Below, piece by piece: positions 60,064 through 64,000 of a stretch of DNA of 64,000 nucleotides. Every line of letters begins with the position of its first letter. Within the stretch, counting starts at the first letter, position 1. The DNA is taken from contig NW_023501102.1 of NCBI RefSeq assembly GCF_014066305.1, positions 186,001 through 250,000 on the forward strand, read 5' to 3'. The DNA comes from Letharia columbiana (lineage: Eukaryota; Ascomycota; Lecanoromycetes; Lecanorales; Parmeliaceae). Both the position numbers and the translations under genes were made by a program. Below the pieces are notes generated by a model. It saw only the letters and a list, made by a program, of their open reading frames with translations. It was not told the DNA's origin and made no database searches.

Positions 60064-62889
60064 ATAATATATATTTAATATAGATAATATTTATTTAATA
60101 TAGATAGTATATATTTCATATAGGTAATATATTAGATAAGAGTTTTTCTATTAAGTAAAGTAGAAATAGCGAACCTATTTTATAAATTAGAGAAATTATC
60201 GATTAAGATAGCTTTATATAAATAACACTTATCTTATATTATAAATCTATATTATTTACTTTTTCTTTTCTATTAATTACTAATTTTTTATAAATATATA
60301 ATATTTAATTATCTTTTTTACTATAATAGATTATTAACTAATCTAATTTAATTATTAAAGTATTTAGATTAAAGCTAAAAACTCTTATAAATAATATTTT
60401 CAAGAAAAAGATATTAAATATATTTTTATTCTTTTTATCTTCTATTATAATATAATAATTTTCTCTCTTTTTATTTAATAAGATAGTCTTTTAGATAATA
60501 TATTAGTTAGACGATTAATATAGATAATAATTTCTATAGAATATTTCTAATATAATTTAATTTTTTATATGCTATAATTTCTATTAATTAACCCTATAAT
60601 ATTATTTAAAAAAACTCTTTATTTTTATAAAAATAAAGTATAATTAGTTAAAATATCGATTAGTTTTAACTTTAATTAATTTTATAGATAATAAATTAAA
60701 TTGTTATCTATATTATATTTTTAAAAATAAAGCTTATTATACTTATATTCTATTATATTATATTTAAAAATTAATCTTTAGTATTATTAAGATTAATATT
60801 ATTATTAATATTAAAATTTTTAATTAAAAACTATTTTTTAATCTTTATATAATTATTATTAAATATATATTTTATAGAAATTATAATTAATATACTATTA
60901 GTAGAATAGATACTATTTCGCCTTATTAAGATTTAAATAAGAATATATATAGTAAGTAGTTTTCGAAGAATTTCAGCGACTATATCGTTTTTAAATTGAA
61001 TTTTAAATATCTTATATATTATTAATGTAAATCTATTAAAATATTAAATAATAAATTTAAATAGAATTATTAAATAATATTCTATAGTTTTTATTTATTA
61101 ATTAAATATAACGTTTATATTAATATAAAGATTTACGTTAATATAAAAGTTTATAAATATATTTATAAATATATTTATAAGAATAGCGATTAAGCTAGTT
61201 TTTAAATAGAGTATAAAAATAAAATAGATTAAAACGATATAAGCTTAGACTAGATAAATAAGTTTTAAAATATTAAGATATATAATAAATAAGCTCTATA
61301 AAAGTCTATTAGAGGATTTTTAGCTTTAAATTATATAATTATAATTCTTTTATTAAATAATTATTTATTTATCTTTTAAATTAATATAGCGTAATATTTA
61401 ATAATAATAATAATTTAAATTAGATAATTAATATAGTATATAAACGTTAAATTAAGCTAATAAAAATTTAATTAAATTAATAATATTAATAGCGAAAATA
61501 AGTAAAAGATCTTTTCTATATTAATCTATCGAAGTAATATATTTAAAAAAAATAAGCGTTTTTAGATATATTTAAATAGAGTTTACGTTAGAGGCGTAGA
61601 GATATTATTAAAAAAAAATTATATTAATTTAAACGCTAAAAAGCTCTTTTTTATATGATATTTTCTTTTAACTATATTAAACTCTATATTTTTTAAAAGA
61701 TTTATATATAATAGATAATAATATTTTTTCTTTTTATTATAATATCTATATAGCGAGAGATTTACTTTATAATAATATTAAATAAAATTAAGCTACTTAA
61801 TAAAGGGTTAATAAAGAGAATATTATTTATGAAAAATTTTTTATAATAATTTTATTATAATATAAGCTCGATAATTCTCTAAATCTATAGAATAATTATA
61901 AAATAAGATATATAGATAATTTCTTTTTTATTAAATAGAAAAATTTTAAGCGTAGTATAAATAGCTTATCGCGCTAATAGTAATATTAAAATATTATAAC
62001 TTTTTTTAATATAGTATTTCTTTTCTTATATATTAAAACTTTTATTACTAGATATATTTTTTCTTAATAATTTCTTTTATAAATTAAAGTACTTTAAGTT
62101 ATAAAATAAGAAGATTTTTATATTAATAATAGTTTTAAAATATCGCGATTTATTTTTATATAGTGTATTTTTTTAGCTATTAAAACTTTTCGCGCTAGAT
62201 ATATATTTTTTTTTTTTTATTTATAAAGAATTTAATTCTTCTTTTATACTTTATATATATTTCTTAATTAATATATATATTACTTTATTTAAATTATTTA
62301 ATAATTTTATTTATATTCTTTAAATTTAATATTATATTCTCTCTCTATTAAATAATATATAATATAAATAAATTATTATCGAAGACTTCTATTTTTATTT
62401 AATTTAAATTCGCTTAAAAAAAATGAGTTCTATAAAGAATATTAATTTTACTATTAATTTTAATCTATTTATAATTTAATAAGATTATAAATAATATTAT
62501 ATTAAAAGTTAAAATTATTTTCTACGCGAAGAATATAGTTATTAAATTAATATTTAATAATAGATATAAATAAGTTTTAATAATGATTAAATCGCTATAA
62601 TTAATACTATTTAAAACGCGATCTCTTATTTTAATAATTAACTCTTCTTTCTTAATAGTTATAAAATTATTAATAAAATTATATTTTAAAATATTATATT
62701 ATAAAGAATATAATATAACTTTAAAATATTTATTATTATAGCTTTATCTAATATTATCTTTATTCTTCTCTAAATTAACGTTATTATTTATTCTCGCTTT
62801 AAGATTTTTCTTAATATTACTATTTAATCTAATTATAATATATCGATAAAGTTTAATTTAACTTAATTATTAAAAGCGATTAAACTTAT
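60064..62889. other. AT-rich, unassigned repeat relic
   Basis: Heavily RIP-mutated. No domain can be named, though its length suggests one or more old elements. A short tandem 'tataaatatatt' lies at 61,156-61,185. Confidence 0.4.
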
Positions 62890-63150
62890 TTTCTAAAATA
62901 AGATCTCTATATAAAATCGCTACGATATTAAAATCGTTAATTATATACTCTAAAATATTCGAAAAGATTCTACTTTTTTTAATAATATAATTATATACTT
63001 CTATAATAACTTTTATTAAATTCTTTTAATTATTAAAGATATTAAATTAAATTATATCGCTCGAATTACATTAAAGGCGTTTTATCTTTAAAATTATATT
63101 TAAATTCTTAAATTAATAGAAAATATAAGACTCTAAAAATTAAATTTTAT
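62890..63150. repeat. AT-rich dispersed repeat, second copy of bases 1-260
   Basis: Same orientation as 1-260 with C/T and G/A differences. Shared landmarks are 'cgttaattatatact' and 'aataacttttattaaatt'. Confidence 0.6.
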
Positions 63151-64000
63151 TAATTAAACTTAAATTAATATAAAGAAATTTATTTAAAAACTATTAGATA
63201 TAGATAATAATATCTTAAGAAACTTTAAAAAATAAGAAGTAATTAATTAATTTATCGAATAATTATTAGATAACTCTATTATTTAATTAATTAATACTAT
63301 TTATAATAATTTTAATCTATATCGAATAATTAATTTCTATATATTTAAAATAATTCTTTATATTTTTAATAAGAATATTATCTAATTTAATAATTAAATT
63401 CTTAATAAGTTCTCTAGAGTTAAGATTATTTATAATAATAGAAATTAAGTCGTTAATAAGAAAGATAGCTTTTTATAATCTATTAAAATAATAAATACTT
63501 TTAAACTAATCTCGCTTCTATCTTATTACTTAAAAATAAAAATAAAAATATATAATAATATTATTAAGAAATTTAAAGTAATATATAAATTTCTATAATA
63601 GATTATATCTATAAATTAAATATATTAGATCTAAAATATTTAATTATTATAATATTTCTAAAGATAAATATAATAATAAATAATATTATATATTACGTAT
63701 TCCTCTAACTTTATCTAATTCGAATAATTTATATACTCTTTTTCGATATATCTAATTTCTAATTTAATTAATCTTTAATATAATAATTAATAAATATTAA
63801 GACTAATTATTATAATAAATTAACTTATATTTTTATCTCGAGATCTTTTTAATTATTTATATAATTAGTTTTAATTTTCTATTAATTATAATTTTAAATA
63901 ATCTATTAAGAAAGATAACTTATTCGACTAGCGAGGTATATTAAAAATAAAATTATTAAATAAATTTTTTTTTTTAGATAAGAATATAATTAGTTAGTAA
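63151..64000. other. AT-rich, unassigned
   Basis: RIP-mutated. No feature recognised up to the window edge. Confidence 0.4.

Overview
This window reads as a heterochromatic, AT-rich block from a filamentous ascomycete (Pezizomycotina) genome with active repeat-induced point mutation (RIP). CpA and TpG are almost absent over tens of kilobases, TpA is everywhere, and CpG survives at ordinary-looking frequency. That is the RIP signature rather than plain CpG deamination. I see no intact host gene, rRNA or functional tRNA. Everything recognisable is transposable-element sequence, mostly dead.

Layout. 1-3.0 kb: a head-to-head inverted pair of repeat family 'P' with a 9-bp minisatellite. About 3.4-9.0 kb: minus-strand Ty3/gypsy relic. 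9.2-11.8 kb: nested fold-back/MITE-like elements and a 15-bp minisatellite present as a RIP-mutated and an unmutated inverted arm. 12.6-14.6 kb: one copy each of short repeat 'E' and of P. 16.9-27.1 kb: a 10.2-kb minus-strand gypsy element with both LTRs and a 5-bp TSD. 27.7-29.1 kb: GC-balanced island with fragments of MITE-like family M, a tRNA-like/SINE-like stretch and a tandem duplication. 29.1-34.1 kb: plus-strand Copia-type element (integrase before RT), cut off at 34.1 kb. 34.1-42.0 kb: the island of greatest interest. 42.1-42.9 kb: a MITE carrying a second MITE. 43.8-45.5 kb: P. 46.7-47.3 kb: a strand-asymmetric RIP patch. 47.4-48.1 kb: the RNase H end of a Tad-like LINE, cut by E. 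49.1-51.1 kb: a complete non-autonomous derivative of the Copia-type element with LTRs and TSD. About 51.1-56.5 kb: a third gypsy relic. 56.9-60.1 kb: E-P-E copies around an unassigned relic reading frame. 60.1-64 kb: unassigned AT-rich repeat, part of which is repeated at bases 1-250.

The central structure is a three-level nest. (1) The outer unit is an integrase-type (DDE) transposase gene on the minus strand, with an N-terminal HTH and an Integrase-core domain. (2) A Mutator-like element (36,306-41,515, 60-bp TIRs, 9-bp TSD GCGGAGTGT) split its codon 70. (3) Inside the N-terminal region of the Mutator-like transposase sits a 1.4-kb gag-only LTR retroelement (128-bp LTRs, 5-bp TSD GTGGG). 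Reading frames are continuous across both insertion sites once the inserts and one TSD copy are ignored, so order and boundaries can be read at base resolution. Mutation load differs by layer.
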